From the NCBI GenBank assembly GCA_037131655.1, contig JBAXQP010000109.1, positions 1 through 8,455 on the forward strand: DNA of 8,455 bases, given 5' to 3'. A program made the translations under genes and the position numbers. This DNA is from a bacterium (GTDB lineage: Bacteria; Armatimonadota; Fimbriimonadia; Fimbriimonadales; JBAXQP01). Below the pieces are notes generated by a model. The model worked only from the letters and a program-made list of their open reading frames with translations, was not told where the DNA came from and ran no database searches. Numbering within the stretch: position 1 is the stretch's first letter; every line of letters starts with the position of its first letter. Of the stretch, positions 6,599 to 8,455 are shown piece by piece.

Positions 6599-8095
6599 TT
6601 AGCTGCCATTACCGCCAAAGTTGGTGATGACTAGAAGAAAGTCTAAGTCATCAGTTTTTCCATCACCGTTACCGTCGCCAACGGCGCCATTAATGAGTGA
6701 ACCGAAGTTATTGATGACTCTAAGGAAGTCCAGGTCATCAATCTTGTTATCATTATTGTTGTCACCACACAGCAGGTTGAACGTACCTGTAGTGCCAACC
6801 TGTGATGAGCTTAAACTCTTAATATGCTTGACCTGGACTTGGGCGCCGGATGCCGGTATATCAACAGTAAAGGTGCCCGTTAAAGTACCCCCGACTAGGG
6901 TTGCTGATTGAAGGGTCCTAGTCACAAAAGCTACGGTTGGAAAAGTAGTCCCCACTCTTACTTGCACTTCCACATTCGATGTACCGCCATTCCAACTCAC
7001 CAGGTTGACAGTGCCGGTGAATGAAACGCTAGATGGAACAAGAGCGATAGAACGAACCACTCCCAAGGCCGATCCCCCTATATTATAGAGAAACGTAGGT
7101 GAGCCGAAAATCTCTTTTCTATACACATCAACACCACCGCTATCGGCAGTGATAAAGAATTTGCCGGCGCCATACTGAAGATCATTTCTGCTAGCAGGGG
7201 CAGTAAACCACATGTAATCGTATTGAATTAAATCACCATTTGGAGCAAATTTAGCGATACAAGGCGTACTTTGTGATCCACCCCAGCTAACATACAGATA
7301 CCCATCCTCGTCAAAGCAGAACCCTTTCCAATCTTTTGAGCCCGCAATCAACTTATCTGAGTATCTAGGATCATTACTGTAGATGAACTTCAAAGGAATA
7401 TCATTCGTGCTGAAGTTCTTAGGTAACCTGTAAATCACGCCTGGTATATTATATCCAAGGCTCCAATAAATGTATTCTCCAAAAACCCTTGCAAACATAT
7501 AAGGGTTGCAAGCGCCAGTATAACCGCTAACATTATTTGCATCAAGTTGATTAATATCCCAACCGGTTGAGGCTTGAACCGTTGCGCTGGTCGTTCCATC
7601 GCTTGTAAGCCGTTGGATACCGCCTATCCATACTCCGTTAATTGGCTTCCATCGTCCAAGTATAAAGGCTTTATAGGGCGCTACATAATCATGAGCAGTA
7701 CACCATAAAACGTTGCATGTATCGTTTCCTTCAGGTGCATCTAAATTCGGAAGGTTCATCGTAATACTTCCAAGCGTCCCACCATTCCATGGCAAACCTG
7801 CAACCCTATAGAATTGTAAATTTTCATAATCATTCCCTCCAGTAACACCAATCGTATATGCCGGATTACCAAAAGGGATTGAAATGCCGTGGTTCATTGA
7901 AGATTTAACAGAATTCACAAAGGCTCCTGCGCTGGTCCATTCCGTAATAGTATCAACACCATCTCCACCATGAACATCCGGACCTGTAAGGGTGAACAAT
8001 CTGACATCTGCTGCATCTGCTAAACCGTTCTGTGCAAATCCAAACGTAGCCAAGAGGATAACCATACATATAACCAAACTCAAGTTTTTAATCAT
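6599..8095 (-). CDS. secreted protein with beta-propeller-like body and C-terminal dockerin repeats
   Basis: 498-residue exported protein of unknown function. A signal peptide covers about 1-21 (Lys3, a hydrophobic run 5-20, likely cleavage near GFA-QN). Residues 29-350 are rich in beta strands, Gly and Trp. A stretch at 258-291 (FDEDGYLYVS, then IAKFAPNGDLI) resembles an NHL/SMP30-type propeller blade. Residues 355-435 look like a small beta-sandwich. The end is a dockerin-like pair of EF-hand loops: D445/N447/D449/D456 and D474/N476/D478/D485, each followed by DDLDFL. The dockerin suggests calcium binding and possibly cohesin-like docking outside the cell, but no cohesin is in view. ATG 8095 is chosen because AAGGTG (8110-8105) lies 9 nt upstream; a TTG at 8113 would add six residues. 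No catalytic motif was recognised. Confidence 0.8.
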   Translation of the reverse strand: MIKNLSLVICMVILLATFGFAQNGLADAADVRLFTLTGPDVHGGDGVDTITEWTSAGAFVNSVKSSMNHGISIPFGNPAYTIGVTGGNDYENLQFYRVAGLPWNGGTLGSITMNLPNLDAPEGNDTCNVLWCTAHDYVAPYKAFILGRWKPINGVWIGGIQRLTSDGTTSATVQASTGWDINQLDANNVSGYTGACNPYMFARVFGEYIYWSLGYNIPGVIYRLPKNFSTNDIPLKFIYSNDPRYSDKLIAGSKDWKGFCFDEDGYLYVSWGGSQSTPCIAKFAPNGDLIQYDYMWFTAPASRNDLQYGAGKFFITADSGGVDVYRKEIFGSPTFLYNIGGSALGVVRSIALVPSSVSFTGTVNLVSWNGGTSNVEVQVRVGTTFPTVAFVTRTLQSATLVGGTLTGTFTVDIPASGAQVQVKHIKSLSSSQVGTTGTFNLLCGDNNNDNKIDDLDFLRVINNFGSLINGAVGDGNGDGKTDDLDFLLVITNFGGNGS

Positions 8096-8104
8096 TTTTT
8101 TTAA

Positions 8105-8110
8105 CACCTT
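8105..8110 (-). promoter_or_regulatory. ribosome binding site deciding the start of the dockerin protein
   Basis: AAGGTG lies 9 nt before ATG 8095, with an A-rich spacer. It lies inside the longer TTG-started version of the frame, which argues against the TTG. Confidence 0.6.
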
Positions 8111-8200
8111 CAATCAGATTTCACACCTAACCATGAATCTTGGCTAATATAACAGGACGCAAATAATCCCCCTACAGCTTTCAATTCATTCACTTATTAC

Positions 8201-8209
8201 ATTATAACA
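8201..8209 (-). promoter_or_regulatory. extended -10 promoter candidate for the dockerin protein gene
   Basis: TGTTATAAT on the minus strand is a perfect extended -10 element. Its transcript would have a leader of about 100 nt before ATG 8095. A second candidate, TGTTATATT at 8154-8146, is closer to the gene. Neither has a convincing -35 box; extended -10 promoters often do without one. Apart from these and the terminator of the next gene, the AT-rich 8114-8341 interval shows nothing recognisable. Confidence 0.4.
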
Positions 8210-8341
8210 AACAAATTATTAAAAACCTAATTTTTCATCCCCGCTCCCTCTGTACTTAGGTTCAAACTGAAGTCACTTAATTTTAAAACAGTATTTATAC
8301 GTGAGTCATTTGAACTTCTTCTCATGTGGCGTTGCTAATAA

Positions 8342-8375
8342 AATAAGCCGGTCAGGTTTCCCTGACCGGCTTATT
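8342..8375 (-). terminator. strong terminator after the partial dockerin gene
   Basis: A 15-bp perfect stem, AATAAGCCGGTCAGG at 8342-8356 pairing with 8361-8375, closes a 4-nt loop. On the minus strand the stem ends in CTTATT and is followed by TTATTAG, giving a U-rich tract. It lies 21 nt after the stop of the gene entering from the right edge. Confidence 0.87.
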
Positions 8376-8396
8376 GGTTATTGAGAGTAAGATGGC

Positions 8397-8455
8397 TTAG
8401 GTACCAGAGGTTCCGAATTTACCGATGACATTAAGGAAGTCTAAGTCATCCGTTT
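8397..8455 (-). CDS. C-terminal end of a second dockerin-type protein (partial)
   Basis: Only the last 18 codons and the TAA stop (8399-8397) lie in the window; the gene runs off the right edge. They read TDDLDFLNVIGKFGTSGT, closely matching the final dockerin half of the next gene (TDDLDFLLVITNFGGNGS), including the DDLDFL core and the FG before a Gly/Ser-rich end. A 14-nt stretch, AAGTCTAAGTCATC on the plus strand, is identical at 8437-8450 and 6639-6652. This supports a real coding end and a tandem arrangement of two dockerin-tailed genes, each with its own terminator. What lies N-terminal to it cannot be seen. Confidence 0.78.
   Translation of the reverse strand, partial: TDDLDFLNVIGKFGTSGT

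Noticed and set aside
6639..6739. Repeated AAGTC..GTCATC units at the end of the dockerin gene as a DNA repeat or CRISPR-like element
   Set aside because: They are the coding echo of the two homologous EF-hand repeats, with diverged third positions and no regular spacers.
6599..6766. Dockerin pair taken as proof of a cellulosome
   Set aside because: No cohesin, scaffoldin, carbohydrate-binding module or glycoside hydrolase is visible, and dockerin-like tails also occur in non-cellulosomal bacteria.
8096..8113. TTG start adding six residues to the dockerin protein
   Set aside because: AAGGTG before ATG 8095 lies within this extension, and the signal peptide is well formed from the ATG.

Overview
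The window looks like chromosomal DNA of a Gram-negative-type (diderm) bacterium of moderate GC. It carries a type IV pilus/type II secretion assembly ATPase, a D-arabinose-5-phosphate isomerase (first step towards Kdo, and so lipopolysaccharide), a core fatty-acid-synthesis cluster, and exported proteins ending in dockerin-type calcium-binding repeats. Dockerin tails on secreted non-cellulosomal proteins together with Kdo synthesis would fit Armatimonadota- or Planctomycetes-like lineages. That placement is inference from gene content only.

Layout. Positions 1-172 hold no confident gene, only a 26-codon plus-strand frame with a possible ribosome binding site. On the minus strand at 173-1864 is the PilB/GspE ATPase. 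A divergent intergenic region (1865-2022) separates it from plus-strand kdsD (2023-3024). kdsD converges on the fatty-acid cluster, and a near-perfect hairpin at 3090-3124 can end transcription from both sides. The minus-strand cluster reads fabD (6501-5557), fabG (5560-4820, ATGA overlap with fabD), acpP (4731-4480) and fabF (4396-3137). Upstream of fabD, behind its own terminator, is a 498-residue secreted protein (8095-6599) with a predicted beta-propeller-like body, a small beta domain and a C-terminal dockerin pair. The window ends inside a second minus-strand gene; its last 18 codons (8455-8397) also encode a dockerin half, and a strong terminator follows it.

How the genes work together. 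FabD loads malonate onto the carrier protein AcpP, FabF condenses acyl chains with malonyl-AcpP, and FabG reduces the resulting 3-ketoacyl-AcpP. The initiating condensing enzyme FabH, the dehydratase and the enoyl reductase are not in this window. KdsD supplies arabinose-5-phosphate for the sugar that links to lipid A, so both sides of the terminator serve envelope biogenesis.

The most notable signals are regulatory. kdsD and fabD each have a perfect TATAAT ending exactly 8 nt before an ATG, the geometry expected of leaderless mRNAs, whereas acpP has TATAAT 34 nt upstream with a strong Shine-Dalgarno. Near-perfect inverted repeats lie against the pilB ribosome binding site and against the acpP -10 box. 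No CRISPR array, insertion sequence, tRNA or rRNA was seen, and I found no convincing evidence of a wholly new system.
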